From Streptomyces sp. cf386 (GTDB lineage Bacteria; Actinomycetota; Actinomycetes; Streptomycetales; Streptomycetaceae), in assembly GCF_900103585.1 (NCBI RefSeq), contig NZ_FNHV01000014.1, positions 124,001 to 188,000 on the forward strand: a stretch of 64,000 nucleotides of DNA. The letters run 5' to 3'. Position 1 is the first letter of the stretch. Each line of letters opens with the position of its first letter. Under the pieces are notes generated by a model that worked only from the letters and a program-made list of their open reading frames with translations, was not told the origin of the DNA and ran no database searches. Position numbers and translations under genes: made by a program. Positions 45,236 to 54,824 of the stretch are shown here, piece after piece.

Positions 45236-45442
45236 CTACGCCTCCGTCGGATCCACCGTCGCCTGGTGGGCCTCCGCCAGATGCTCCTCCGCCTTCAGCC
45301 ACGGCAGGAACTGCGCGGCCTTGCGCCAACCACATGTGTCACATCTGACCGTGCGCTGCGCGCCCCTGCGTAGTACCTGTACGACGTGCTCCCGTCCGTG
45401 TTGGTCCCAGCGGCTCACCTTGCTTGTGTTGATCTCCAGCAT
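45236..45442 (-). CDS. Small zinc-ribbon-like protein
   Basis: A 68-residue protein with CDTCGW followed by HLAEAH, which together could hold one zinc ion. The rest is beta-rich (RWDQHGREHVVQVLRRG). GGAGG lies 4 nt before ATG 45442. Possibly a nucleic-acid or protein-binding module; no function is known. It lies 129 nt upstream of, and on the same strand as, the pqqA-like peptide. Confidence 0.65.
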   Translation of the reverse strand: MLEINTSKVSRWDQHGREHVVQVLRRGAQRTVRCDTCGWRKAAQFLPWLKAEEHLAEAHQATVDPTEA

Positions 45443-45588
45443 GACGCCTCCAGCGTCCGAGGACATCGAGTCTGTGTGCGCCGGCCCTGAGCAGCCGTGC
45501 GCAGCAAGGAGTGTGCAGCAAGACCAACATCAACAGGGACACTTCCTCGGCAAGTTGGCCAACCTGTGGCCACACCCTCACATGTCCG

Positions 45589-47016
45589 TCAGCCGATCGT
45601 GCGCGGCAGACGCAGGCTGAGCAGCCCCGTCAGCGCCACTCCGGCCAGCTGGACCAGGAGCGTGGTCACCAGGGCGTCGCGCATACCGAGCCCGGGGACC
45701 AGGGAGAGGAAGAGCGTACCCAGCGTCGCCACGCCCAGGGCCAGGGACGACTGCTGGGTCGTGATCATCACCCCGCTGCCCACGCCCGCCCGCGCCGCCG
45801 GCACCTCGGAGAGCACGATCCGGAAGACGACGGGGAGTTGGAGGGCCTGTCCCGCGCCGGCGACGGCCGCCCCGGGGAGCAGTTCGACGAGGCCGAGGTC
45901 CGGCCAGGAGTACCAGGCCGCCAGCGCCATCAGGGCCACGCCCACCCCCTGGATCGCCGCCCCGGCGGTCACGACCCGGGTGCCGTAGCGGGCCACCAGC
46001 CGTGGGCCGGCCAGCGAGACGAAGAAGAACACCACCGCCATGGGGGCGAGGGCCAGCCCGGCCGCGACCGGACCGCGGCCCGCCCCCTGCTGCAGCGCCA
46101 CCGCGATCACGAACATGAAGCCGCTGAAGCCGATGGAGAACGGCACGATCATCACCAGCCCACGCCTGAGTGACGTGAGCGCGAACAGGCTCGGCGGCAC
46201 CAGTGGCGTACGGCCCCGCCGGTCCGCCCTGCGCTCCACCGCGTAGAACGCCGCCGCCACGAACGGGAACGCCGCCAGCGACAGCCACGTCCACAGCGGC
46301 CAGCCCGCCGCCCGGCCTTCGGTGAGCGGGGCCAGGAGCGTGAGGAGGGAGACGGCGAGCAGGACCGTGCCGGGTCCGTCGATCGGTTCGGGGTGCTGGG
46401 AGCGGGTCTCCGGGACCGCGCGGGCGGCCAGGAAGAGGCCGACGAGGACGACGGGGACGTTCACCAGGAACACCGAGCGCCAGCCGGTGCCCGCGATGTC
46501 GGCCGCGACCAGGACGCCGCCGAGGATCTGCCCGGCCACCATGGACAGCCCGGCCGTCGCGCCGTACAGCCCCATGGCCTTGGCGCGGCGCTGACCGCTG
46601 GTCGCCGCCTGGATCGTGGCGAGCACCTGCGGCAGCATCGCCGCCGACGCCGCGCCCTGCGCGACCCGCGCCGCGACGAGCGTCCACGCGCTGGGCGCCA
46701 GCCCGCACGCCAGCGAGGTCAGCCCGAAGGCCGCCATACCGCCCAGGAACAGCCGACGCCGGCCGAACAGATCGCCGAGCCGCCCGCCGAGGACGAGCAG
46801 CACGGCGTACGCCAACCCGTAGCCCGCGACGACGAGTTCGAGCATGGTCTCGCTCGCCGCGAGGTCGTGCCCGATGGTGGGCAGGGCGACGTTGACGATG
46901 AAGAAGTCGATGAGGGGGAGTGCCGCGGCGAGCAGCACGGTGAAGAGGCCGAGGGTGCCGAGCGTGGGTGGGGCCGCGGCCGTCCTGGCCTTGAGCGCAG
47001 TGATGGTTTCGGTCAC
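45589..47016 (-). CDS. MFS exporter, DHA2-like (14 TM)
   Basis: A 475-residue drug:H+ antiporter-type transporter. Motif A between helices 2 and 3 is GGRLGDLFGRRRLF; an early LIDFFIVNVALPTIG is the DHA2 helix-1 signature, and ARVAQGAASAAMLP is motif B. Fourteen TM helices are likely. GTG 47016 is chosen since the frame upstream has no ribosome site. It is divergent from an XRE regulator, with palindromes in the gap. Confidence 0.9.
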   Translation of the reverse strand: MTETITALKARTAAAPPTLGTLGLFTVLLAAALPLIDFFIVNVALPTIGHDLAASETMLELVVAGYGLAYAVLLVLGGRLGDLFGRRRLFLGGMAAFGLTSLACGLAPSAWTLVAARVAQGAASAAMLPQVLATIQAATSGQRRAKAMGLYGATAGLSMVAGQILGGVLVAADIAGTGWRSVFLVNVPVVLVGLFLAARAVPETRSQHPEPIDGPGTVLLAVSLLTLLAPLTEGRAAGWPLWTWLSLAAFPFVAAAFYAVERRADRRGRTPLVPPSLFALTSLRRGLVMIVPFSIGFSGFMFVIAVALQQGAGRGPVAAGLALAPMAVVFFFVSLAGPRLVARYGTRVVTAGAAIQGVGVALMALAAWYSWPDLGLVELLPGAAVAGAGQALQLPVVFRIVLSEVPAARAGVGSGVMITTQQSSLALGVATLGTLFLSLVPGLGMRDALVTTLLVQLAGVALTGLLSLRLPRTIG

Positions 47017-47044
47017 GGTTACGAGACTGCGGCGGTTCGGAGAG

Positions 47045-47078
47045 TGGTACCAGAGTGTTCTTATCCTGGTAGAAGAAC
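47045..47078. promoter_or_regulatory. Palindromes in the MFS/XRE divergent region
   Basis: TGGTACCA (47045-47052) is an 8-bp palindrome; GTTCTT (47057-47062) and AAGAAC (47073-47078) are inverted arms around 10 bp. They lie between the exporter start (47016) and the regulator start (47127), where the regulator should act. Confidence 0.45.
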
Positions 47079-47126
47079 CACCTGGAAACAGGGTTCGGAC
47101 GGCGGCAGGCTGGAGGCATGACGACC

Positions 47127-48011
47127 ATGGCACAGGAGACGGTCACCGAGGCGCCGCGCGCCGGGGCCGCTTCGGCGGTCCGGCGCCACGAACTCGCCGA
47201 GTTCCTGCGCCACCGCCGCGAGCACATCACCCCCGAGCAGGTCGGCCTGCCCCGCGGCCGCCGGCGCCGCACACCCGGCCTGCGCCGCGAGGAGGTCGCC
47301 CAGCTCTCGGCGGTCGGCGTCACCTGGTACACGTGGCTCGAACAGGCGAGGGACATCCAGGTCTCGGTCCAGGTCCTCGACGCCCTCGCCCGCACCCTGA
47401 TGCTCGACCCCAGCGAGCGCTCCCACATCTTCCAGCTGGCCGGGGCGGTGGACCCGACACCCGCGACGACCTGCCCGTCGGTGACCCCCGCCATGAGGGC
47501 TGTACTGGAGCAGCTGGAGCCGTATCCGGCCTGCCTCCAGAACAGCCGGTACGACATCCTCGCCCACAACCGCACCTACGGCCTGCTGCTGTGCGACCTG
47601 GAGGCGGTGCCGCCCGAGGACCGCAACTGCATGATCCTTTCGTACACGCACGAGGAGTGGCAGTCGTCGATCGTGCACCTGGAGGAGGCCCAACGCCTCA
47701 TGGCCGCCCGCTTCCGCGCCGCGATGGCCGGCCACCTCGGGGAACCCGCCTGGAAGATGCTCCTCAAGCGCCTGCGCACGGAGTCCGCCGAGTTCCGCGA
47801 GGCGTGGGATCGCCATGAGGTGGTGGCTCACCGGAGCAAGAGGAAGGAGTTCATCAACCGGCATGTGGGGCGGTTGGTGGTCGACCACACGGATCTGTGG
47901 CTGAGCCCGGAGGCGGGCCCGAGGATGGTCACCTATGTGCCGGCGGACGAGGAGTCGAGGCAACGGCTGGAAAGGCTGCACTCGATATCGCTGGCGAGGG
48001 CAGTGCCCTAA
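47127..48011 (+). CDS. XRE-family regulator with MmyB-like ligand domain
   Basis: A 294-residue regulator. The helix-turn-helix domain (RRHELAEFLRHRREHITPE then RTPGLRREEVAQLSAVGVTW) is typical of the MmyB/MLTR group, and the C-terminal part is the PAS-like ligand domain (YPACLQNSRYDILAHNRTYG). Members often control a divergent transporter or reductase gene, here the MFS exporter. ATG 47127 is preferred because the GGAGG at 47112-47116 leaves only 1 nt before ATG 47118. Confidence 0.9.
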   Translation: MAQETVTEAPRAGAASAVRRHELAEFLRHRREHITPEQVGLPRGRRRRTPGLRREEVAQLSAVGVTWYTWLEQARDIQVSVQVLDALARTLMLDPSERSHIFQLAGAVDPTPATTCPSVTPAMRAVLEQLEPYPACLQNSRYDILAHNRTYGLLLCDLEAVPPEDRNCMILSYTHEEWQSSIVHLEEAQRLMAARFRAAMAGHLGEPAWKMLLKRLRTESAEFREAWDRHEVVAHRSKRKEFINRHVGRLVVDHTDLWLSPEAGPRMVTYVPADEESRQRLERLHSISLARAVP

Positions 48012-48041
48012 AGGGGCGCGGGGAACTGCGCGACCAGACCC
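48011..48041. repeat. Common Streptomyces intergenic motif after the XRE gene
   Basis: GGGGCGCGGGGAACTGCGCG followed by ACCAG. I recall this sequence as a frequent short intergenic element in Streptomyces chromosomes. It can form a weak hairpin between the convergent XRE and MFS genes. Confidence 0.5.
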
Positions 48042-48062
48042 CACCAACCGTCAGCCGCCGAA

Positions 48063-49508
48063 CTACGCACTGACCCGAGACGCCGCGCGCACCTCCGCCG
48101 ACTCCAGCCTCTCAGCCGACCGCTCCGCAGTACGACGTGCCCACGCCCCACTGGTCACCAACCCCACGACCAGCACCGCAAGCCCACACCCGGCGACAAT
48201 CCACCACGCCGGACGAGCCGCATCGACGAACGCGGCCCGATACGACGCCGTCCCCACGCCGGAGGCCAGCACCGCACCGACGATCGCCACACCCAACGTC
48301 TGCCCCAACTGCCGACTCGTGGAGGCGACGGCGGCCGCCACCCCCGCCTGGGCACGCGGCATACCGGACACCGCCGTATTCGTGATCGGCGCGTTGACGA
48401 AGCCGAAGCCGAGCCCGAACAGGACGTACCCGAGCACCAGCGTCACGTTCCGCGTCTCCGCCTCGAACGCCGCGAACAGCACCCCGGACGTCGTCATCGC
48501 CACCCCCGCGATCAGCAGCGGCAGCCGAGGCCCCCGGTTGCCGACCACCCGTCCCGCCACCGGCGCGCAGACGAAGCACAGCGCGGCCATCGGCAGCATC
48601 CACACGCCCGCGTCCAGCGCGTCCAGCCCGCGTACGTTCTGCAGATACAGCGTCGACAGGAACAGGAAGCCGCCGAGCGCCGCGAACGCGCTGATCGCTA
48701 TCACCGTGGCCCCGCTGAACGGCGCCGAACGGAAGAACCGCAGGTCGATGAGGGGCTCGGCGCGGCGGGGCTCGTAGGCGAGGAGGGCTGTCAGTGCGGT
48801 CAGGGCGATGCCGCCGAAGACGAGGAGTTCGCGGGCCGGAGCGGTGGGTGCCTCGATGATCGCGTACGTCAGTGAGCCGAACAGGGCGATGACCAGCACC
48901 TGGCCGATCGGGTCGGGGCGGCGCGGCTTCGCGGCGCGGGACTCGGGGACGTAGCGGAGGGTGAGGAGGAGGGCGGCGAGGCCCACCGGGAGGTTGACCC
49001 AGAAGATCGACCGCCAGCCGACCGACTCCACCAGCAGACCGCCGACCAGCGGGCCCGCGGCCATGGAGATGCCGACGACCGCGCCCCACGCGCCGATCGC
49101 CCGGGCCCGCTCCCGCGGGTCCGTGAAGGTGTTGGTGATGATCGACATCGCGACCGGGTTGAGCATCGAACCGCCCACCGCCTGCACCATCCGGAAGGCG
49201 ATCAGGGCGTCGAGGTTCGGTGCGAGGGAGCACAGGGCCGAGCCGATGGTGAAGATGACCAGGCCCGCCATGAAGACGCGTCTGCGGCCGATGCGGTCCG
49301 CCGTGGAGCCGGCCAGCATCAGCAGCGAGGCGAGGACGAGGGTGTACGCGTCGATGGTCCACTGCAGGCCCGACGTGCTCGCGCCCAGGTCGCGCTGCAG
49401 GGCGGGCAGGGCGACATTGAGCACGGTGTTGTCGAGGCTCACGATCAGCAGGCTCATGCAGCAGATCGCGAGGACCAGCCGTCGGCGGCGAGAACTGAGC
49501 TCCGGCAT
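48063..49508 (-). CDS. MFS exporter, DHA2 family (14 TM)
   Basis: A 481-residue drug efflux-type transporter. Signatures: LIVSLDNTVLNVALPALQRD in helix 1, GSTADRIGRRRVFMAG as motif A, FRMVQAVGGSMLNP as motif B, and GPLVGGLLVESVGWRSIFW as motif C. TACTAT (49515-49520, minus strand) ends 6 nt before the ATG, so the mRNA is probably leaderless. The gap to dusB contains an AT-rich near-palindrome (TAGTACGCCTAACTA). No regulator gene is adjacent. Confidence 0.92.
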   Translation of the reverse strand: MPELSSRRRRLVLAICCMSLLIVSLDNTVLNVALPALQRDLGASTSGLQWTIDAYTLVLASLLMLAGSTADRIGRRRVFMAGLVIFTIGSALCSLAPNLDALIAFRMVQAVGGSMLNPVAMSIITNTFTDPRERARAIGAWGAVVGISMAAGPLVGGLLVESVGWRSIFWVNLPVGLAALLLTLRYVPESRAAKPRRPDPIGQVLVIALFGSLTYAIIEAPTAPARELLVFGGIALTALTALLAYEPRRAEPLIDLRFFRSAPFSGATVIAISAFAALGGFLFLSTLYLQNVRGLDALDAGVWMLPMAALCFVCAPVAGRVVGNRGPRLPLLIAGVAMTTSGVLFAAFEAETRNVTLVLGYVLFGLGFGFVNAPITNTAVSGMPRAQAGVAAAVASTSRQLGQTLGVAIVGAVLASGVGTASYRAAFVDAARPAWWIVAGCGLAVLVVGLVTSGAWARRTAERSAERLESAEVRAASRVSA

Positions 49509-49572
49509 TCTTGAATAGTACGCCTAACTAATGAATTTCGCCGCACCCCGTCCGGTACGTGAGAATGGGGGA

Positions 49573-50727
49573 ATGCCCATGACCGCCTCGCCCGTCGCCG
49601 CTCCCCTGGAGATCGGCCCGCACACCGTCCAGCCGCCCGTCGTCCTCGCCCCGATGGCCGGGATCACGAACGCGCCCTTCCGCACGCTGTGCAGGGAGTT
49701 CAGCGGCGGCAAGGGGCTGTTCGTCAGCGAGATGATCACGACCCGGGCGCTGGTCGAGCGCAACGAGAAGACCATGCAGCTGATCCACTTCGACGCGACC
49801 GAGAAGCCGCGCTCGATCCAGCTGTACGGGGTCGACCCGGCCACCGTCGGCAAGGCCGTCCGCATGATCGCGGAGGAGGGGCTGGCCGATCACATCGACC
49901 TGAACTTCGGGTGCCCGGTGCCCAAGGTGACGCGTAAGGGCGGGGGGTCTGCGCTGCCGTTCAAGCGGAATCTGCTGCGGGCGATCCTGCGGGAGGCGGT
50001 CAGCGGGGCGGGGGATCTGCCCGTCACGATGAAGATGCGCAAGGGCATCGACGACGATCACATCACCTACCTCGACGCCGGGCGGATCGCGGTGGAGGAG
50101 GGCGTGACGGCCATCGCGCTGCACGGTCGTACGGCCGCCCAGCACTACGGCGGTACGGCCGACTGGGACGCCATCGCGCGGCTCAAGGAGCATGTGCCGG
50201 AGATTCCCGTGCTCGGGAACGGTGACATCTGGTCGGCCGAGGATGCCGTGCGGATGGTGCGGGAGACCGGGTGTGACGGGGTTGTGGTCGGGCGGGGGTG
50301 CCTGGGGCGGCCTTGGCTGTTCTCGGATCTGGTCGCGGCTTTCGAGGGGCGGGACCAGGACATCGCACGGCCGGCCCTTCGGGAAGTCGCCGACGTCATG
50401 GTTCGGCACGCCACGCTGCTCGGTGAGTGGATCGGGGACGAGGCGCGTGGCGTCATCGACTTCCGTAAGCACGTTGCCTGGTACCTGAAGGGCTTCGCGG
50501 TCGGCTCGGAGATGCGCAAGCGGCTGGCCATCACGTCGTCGCTGGAGGAACTGCGGGGCGGGCTGGACGAGTTGGAACTCGACCAGCCGTGGCCGGTGGG
50601 CGCCGACGGGCCCCGCGGCCGTACGTCCGGCAACAACCGGGTGGTGCTGCCGGATGGCTGGCTCAAGGACCCGTACGACTGCGCGGGCGTGAGCGAGGAC
50701 GCGGAGCTGGATACCTCCGGCGGGTGA
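49573..50727 (+). CDS. dusB: tRNA-dihydrouridine synthase (Dus family)
   Basis: A 384-residue flavoenzyme that reduces uridines in tRNA using NADPH. The FMN-binding barrel starts with VVLAPMAGITNAPFRTLC. The catalytic cysteine is in LNFGCPVPKVTRKGGGS. The FMN phosphate site is PVLGNGDIWS with VVVGRGCLGRPWLF. The C-terminal helical tRNA-binding domain follows. It resembles the DusB/NifR3 group. ATG 49573 (or 49579) is chosen; GAGAAT lies 6 nt before it. Confidence 0.93.
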   Translation: MPMTASPVAAPLEIGPHTVQPPVVLAPMAGITNAPFRTLCREFSGGKGLFVSEMITTRALVERNEKTMQLIHFDATEKPRSIQLYGVDPATVGKAVRMIAEEGLADHIDLNFGCPVPKVTRKGGGSALPFKRNLLRAILREAVSGAGDLPVTMKMRKGIDDDHITYLDAGRIAVEEGVTAIALHGRTAAQHYGGTADWDAIARLKEHVPEIPVLGNGDIWSAEDAVRMVRETGCDGVVVGRGCLGRPWLFSDLVAAFEGRDQDIARPALREVADVMVRHATLLGEWIGDEARGVIDFRKHVAWYLKGFAVGSEMRKRLAITSSLEELRGGLDELELDQPWPVGADGPRGRTSGNNRVVLPDGWLKDPYDCAGVSEDAELDTSGG

Positions 50728-50801
50728 GGGTGGGGTACACGCACGCCCATCCCCTCTCGGCGCCGGTCCCGGCATTTTCAGCAGGTCGGCTTGCCCCGCG
50801 G

Positions 50802-52673
50802 CTACTTCGACGGGCTGGGGATCGAGCCGTACGCCGTCAGGAAGCGGTCCCGGAAGGAGCTCATCTTCCAGACCGGGGTCTTGGAGGTGGGCTGGAGGCC
50901 GTCCGCCCAGTTCCAGTCGGCGATCTTGTCCAGGACCTTGGGGTCCTTGGCGACGATGGAGATCGGGACGTCCCGGCTGGCCTTCGTGCCGCTGACCCGG
51001 GACATCGGCTGGTGGTCGCCGAGGAAGACGAGGACCGTGTCGTCGGTGCCGTAGCGCTCCAGCCATTGGGTGAGGCTGGTGACGGAGTACGAGATCGACT
51101 TGCCGTACTCCTGCTTGGAACGGGTGGAGTCGGAGATGATGTCCGCCGGTTCGGTGCCTGACTGCTGGATGGGCTTGAAGATCGAACCGTCGCCCAGGTC
51201 GTCCCAGTCGACCATCTTGGGGATGGGGGCCCAGGGCTGGTGGCTGGAGGTCAGGATGATCTCCGACATCAGGGGCTTGTCGCGCTTCTTGCCGTGGACC
51301 TGGCGCTGGAAGGCCTCCAGGGCGTACTGGTCGGGCATCGTGGACCAGCTGAACTTCGGGCCCTTGTAGCCGAGTTGGAAGGCGTTGTAGACCTTGTCGA
51401 GGCCGTAGTACTTCTGTTCCGGCCAGGCCTTCTGCACGCCGGGCATGACGCCGACCGTGTCCCAGTCGCCGGTCTTCTGGAAGGCCTTGGTGAGGCTGAG
51501 GTGGTCGCTGGCCATGACGGTGCGGTAGCGCTGCTGGTTGTCGATCCACAGGCCCGACAGGGTGGTGGAGTGGCCGAGCCAGCTGCTGCCGCCGTACGTC
51601 GCCGACGTCAGCCAGCCGCTCTTCGCGTGGAAGCCGGCGTCGGCCAGGGCCTGGGTGCTGGTGTCGAGGGTGCTGGTGACTCCGGGGGCGATCGCCGGGT
51701 CCTGAAGTGCGCTGCGGCCGTAGCTCTCGATGAACGTGAAGATGACGTCCTTGCCGCGCAGGTCCGGGACCAGTTGGTCGGGCGGTGTGTTGCCGAAGGT
51801 GTCGGCCTTCGCGTCCTTCGCGAACTGTGCCTCGTCGCGGAGGGTGTCCATCGCGCGGCGGGCGTGGACCTTGAGGACGCCGGCGGTGTGGTCCGCGGCG
51901 ATCGGCACGCCGGCGACCTGGAGGCCGAACGCCGTGCAGGTGATCCAGATCGTGCCGGCGATGAGGGCGCCTCTGGACGCGTCCGCCTTGTGGCGGGCGA
52001 GGACGTCGGCGACGCGGACGGTGGCCAGGGCGACGAGGGCTATGAGGGCGACGACGAGGAGGACGATGCCGATGGTGAGGAGGGTCGTGGTCGTGCCGCC
52101 CAAGGAGTCCTTCATGTACGACTGGGCGTCGTCGAGGAGTTCCCAGTCGAGGACGATGTTGAAGTGCCGGCCCAGGAATTCGTTGTAGCCGATGTCCATC
52201 ACGTTCAGGACGGTGAGGGCGCCCAGGGCGGCGCCGGTGGTGGCCGCGACGATCAGGCGGGGGCGGCGGGGGAGGGTGAGGAGGACGGCGGCGCCGATGA
52301 TCGCCTCCGCGGGGAGGCGCATGAACTCCGTGGCTTTGAGGTTGCCTCGGGTGTTCGGCATTTGCAGGCAGATGTAGATGAGGGCGGTGGCGAGGGTGGT
52401 GAGGGTCCAGCGGAGGTAGGGGGGCCCGGGCTTTTCGGCCTCGGCTTCGCCTTCGGCCTTGGTGTTCCCACCTGCACCACCCGTGCTGCCATCGTCGTCG
52501 GGTGCGGGTGGCCCCTGTGGGGCTTCCTCGCCGCCGGCGGCTGCGGGTGCGTCGTCGGTGGCTGCGAGTGCATCCGTCGGCTGGTTCTCCGTGGCGGACT
52601 CGGTGACGGCGTGCTCGACCGGCAAGTCGTCCTTCTTGCCGGGCAGTTGACGTAGGCGCGTGAAGACGGGCAC
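50802..52673 (-). CDS. Membrane-anchored sulfatase/LTA-synthase-like protein
   Basis: A 623-residue protein with an acidic, Pro-rich cytoplasmic N-terminus (about 1-85), four or five TM helices (about 90-270) and an extracytoplasmic alkaline-phosphatase-fold domain. Metal and catalytic motifs: VIFTFIESYGRS (first Asp/Glu site), ATYGGSSWLGHS (nucleophile Thr/Ser region) and VLVFLGDHQPM (GDHQ metal site). The layout is that of LtaS or phosphoethanolamine transferases, which move phospho-alcohols onto wall polymers or lipids. The true product is unknown. The GTG start at 52673 has GGAAGGA 7 nt upstream. Confidence 0.85.
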   Translation of the reverse strand: MPVFTRLRQLPGKKDDLPVEHAVTESATENQPTDALAATDDAPAAAGGEEAPQGPPAPDDDGSTGGAGGNTKAEGEAEAEKPGPPYLRWTLTTLATALIYICLQMPNTRGNLKATEFMRLPAEAIIGAAVLLTLPRRPRLIVAATTGAALGALTVLNVMDIGYNEFLGRHFNIVLDWELLDDAQSYMKDSLGGTTTTLLTIGIVLLVVALIALVALATVRVADVLARHKADASRGALIAGTIWITCTAFGLQVAGVPIAADHTAGVLKVHARRAMDTLRDEAQFAKDAKADTFGNTPPDQLVPDLRGKDVIFTFIESYGRSALQDPAIAPGVTSTLDTSTQALADAGFHAKSGWLTSATYGGSSWLGHSTTLSGLWIDNQQRYRTVMASDHLSLTKAFQKTGDWDTVGVMPGVQKAWPEQKYYGLDKVYNAFQLGYKGPKFSWSTMPDQYALEAFQRQVHGKKRDKPLMSEIILTSSHQPWAPIPKMVDWDDLGDGSIFKPIQQSGTEPADIISDSTRSKQEYGKSISYSVTSLTQWLERYGTDDTVLVFLGDHQPMSRVSGTKASRDVPISIVAKDPKVLDKIADWNWADGLQPTSKTPVWKMSSFRDRFLTAYGSIPSPSK

Positions 52674-52710
52674 CCGAAGGTCCTTCCGTGCGAGGCCCCT
52701 GGTGGAGAGT

Positions 52711-52788
52711 GTGTGGCGGGCCGCGCTGGGGAGGTGGCGGGTCCGAGGAGGTGCGGGCACCTCCTCGGACCCGCAGGGCCCGCCACAC
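52711..52788. terminator. Two-tier inverted repeat (possible cruciform) terminator
   Basis: An inner stem of 17 bp (52738-52754 with 52757-52773) is nested inside an outer stem of 12 bp (GTGTGGCGGGCC at 52711-52722 and its complement at 52777-52788). It lies between the end of the debranching-enzyme gene and the start of the LtaS-like gene on the same strand, and most likely ends transcription of the former. Confidence 0.7.
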
Positions 52789-52886
52789 CCTCGTACGGGT
52801 CGCCCCCGACCCATGTTCAGTCACTCCGCCCCAGCGCTCGGCAAACGCTCGGCAAACGCCAGGCCAACAAGCCTGGCGCTCCCCTC

Positions 52887-54824
52887 CTACGCCCCGCCCA
52901 CCGCCGTCAGCAGCGCCAACGGAGCCGCTGCCGAGCGGGATTCGCGTACGCAGGCGTGGGGGTACGGCACCGGTTCCGTGTGGGTGTCGCGGCCGTAGCC
53001 CGCGATGACCTCCGGGAGGCGGTGGCCGGTGGTCGTCGCCGCGTCGACCAGGGCGTGGGCGACCGTGCGGGCCTCGTCGTGCAGGCCGTAGCGGGACAGG
53101 CCCAGGGTGATCAGTGCGTTGTCGTGCGGCCAGACCGAGCCGCGGTGGTAGGAGAGCGGGTGGTACGCCGGCTGGCCGGAGGCGAGTGTGCGGACGCCCC
53201 AGCCCGAGAAGAAGTCGGGTTCGAGGAGGCGGCGGCCCACCAGTTCGCCGTACTCCTTGTCCAGCAGGCCGGACCAGAGCAGGTGCCCCGCGTCCGACGC
53301 GAGTGCGTCCACCTGGCGGCCCTCGCCGTCCAGCGCCAGCGCCGGGAAGGAGTGCTCCGGCATCCAGAAGTCCCGCTGGAAACGGTCCCGGAGGTCGCCG
53401 GCCGCCTGTTCCAGGAGGGCCGCGTAGGTCTCGTCCTGCCACACCGTGCGGGCGAGCCACGCCGTGCGGCGCAGGGCGTCGTACGCGTAGCCCTGGGCGC
53501 CCGCCGCCATCACCGGTCCGGCGGGGCGGGTGCCGTCGGCCGAGCAGATGGCGCCGGGGGAGTCCTTCCAGTTCTGGTTGGCGAGGCCGCCCTGGTCGGC
53601 GCGGTAGACCAGATAGCCGCGGGAGGTCAGGCCGCCGTGGTCCAGCATCCAGCCGATCGCCGCGCGGGCGTACGGCTGAAGGCGCTGCGCGAGTGCCGTG
53701 TCGCCGGTCCGTTCGACGTACGCGCCCAGCAGGACCAGGAACAGCGGCGTCGCGTCCACCGAGCCGTAGTAACGGCCGTACGGCACCTGCCCGAAGTGCG
53801 CCAGCTCGCCGTGCCGTACCTCGTGCACGATCTTGCCGGGCTGGGCCACCGACTCGGGGTCCGTCTCCGTCGCCTGGGCCGCGGCCAGCGCGGGGAGGGT
53901 GGCGGCGGCCAGTCGGGGGAGGTAGGGGAGGGAGAAGAGGGAGGTGAGCAGGGCGTCTCGGCCCAGGAGGGTCAGGAACCAGGGGGCGCCGGCAGCCGGG
54001 ACGCGGAGCTCCTCGCCCTCCGGGCCCGTCGCCGGGACCTGGAGCGCGGCCAGGTCCGCCAGGCCCCGGGCGCAGGCCGCGGCCAGCTCGGGCCAGCCCG
54101 TCGGGAAGGCCACGCCCTCCACGAACTCGCCCTCCAGGGAGAGGAGTTGTTCGGTGAGGGCGGCGGGGGAGCGTGGGACGCGCAAGGCTCGTTTGTCGCC
54201 GTGCGGGCGGGCCATCACCCGGAGGGTCAGTTCCGCCGTGCCGTGGGGTTCCAGGTCCAGGGTCCAGACCAGGCGGCGGGCGCCGGTGCCCGTCTCCTCG
54301 ACGCCGTCGGGGGCGGGGTCGGCCGTGACGGTGGTGATCGAGCGCCATTCGCCGCGCTGGTAGGTGAACTCCACGCCGTGGTCGAGGACCTGGCGGGCGC
54401 GGGTGGCGCCGGTCTTGGCGTAGGTGCGATGGTCGGAGCGGAGTTCGAACTGGTCGGTGAAGTCGGCGTCGGCGGTGACCGCGAGACGGACCGTCGTCGG
54501 TACCGGGCGGTTGCTGGTGACGCGGAGTGACTCGATGAACGACGCGTCTCCGACCGCTTGTTCACGGAAGAGCGTGTACGCGGGCGGTTCGTTGCGGCCG
54601 CCGCGCGGGACCAGGACACAGTGGGCGGTGTCGCCGTCGGCCACCGGGCTGAGCGTCTCGGGAACCGCTCCGTCGACGGTGAGCTGCCAGCGGCTCAGGT
54701 GCCGGGCGTCCCGTACGAATAACCCCTCCGGGGAGCCGACGCCCCGTACGCCGCTGATGTCCCCACGGTCTCCCACGGCGGCGAACGTGCCCCCGTACAC
54801 GAGCAGATGATGCCGGTCCGTCAT
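52887..54824 (-). CDS. Glycogen-debranching-type alpha-glucosidase (amylo-1,6-glucosidase family)
   Basis: A 645-residue protein with an N-terminal beta domain of the debranching-enzyme type (about 1-200; LFVRDARHLSRWQL) and a C-terminal (alpha/alpha)6 barrel. Conserved barrel motifs: GRDALLTSLFSLPYLP, KIVHEVRHGELAH, YYGSVDATPLFLVLL, QNWKDSPGAICSADG and RGSVWPHDNALI. These fit trehalase/amylo-1,6-glucosidase-like enzymes; the absence of a signal suggests an intracellular storage-sugar role. The start overlaps the stop of the upstream glycosidase gene by 4 nt. Confidence 0.88.
   Translation of the reverse strand: MTDRHHLLVYGGTFAAVGDRGDISGVRGVGSPEGLFVRDARHLSRWQLTVDGAVPETLSPVADGDTAHCVLVPRGGRNEPPAYTLFREQAVGDASFIESLRVTSNRPVPTTVRLAVTADADFTDQFELRSDHRTYAKTGATRARQVLDHGVEFTYQRGEWRSITTVTADPAPDGVEETGTGARRLVWTLDLEPHGTAELTLRVMARPHGDKRALRVPRSPAALTEQLLSLEGEFVEGVAFPTGWPELAAACARGLADLAALQVPATGPEGEELRVPAAGAPWFLTLLGRDALLTSLFSLPYLPRLAAATLPALAAAQATETDPESVAQPGKIVHEVRHGELAHFGQVPYGRYYGSVDATPLFLVLLGAYVERTGDTALAQRLQPYARAAIGWMLDHGGLTSRGYLVYRADQGGLANQNWKDSPGAICSADGTRPAGPVMAAGAQGYAYDALRRTAWLARTVWQDETYAALLEQAAGDLRDRFQRDFWMPEHSFPALALDGEGRQVDALASDAGHLLWSGLLDKEYGELVGRRLLEPDFFSGWGVRTLASGQPAYHPLSYHRGSVWPHDNALITLGLSRYGLHDEARTVAHALVDAATTTGHRLPEVIAGYGRDTHTEPVPYPHACVRESRSAAAPLALLTAVGGA

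Noticed and set aside
44963..45442. Complete PQQ biosynthesis cluster
   Set aside because: Only a PqqA-like peptide is present; no PqqB, C, D or E motif was found in the neighbouring genes.
49528..54348. Very long open frame on the minus strand (about 1600 codons) across the dus, LtaS-like and glycosidase genes
   Set aside because: It overlaps well-supported genes, is very rich in Arg/Pro/Gly and has no family motif. Long spurious frames are normal at this GC content.
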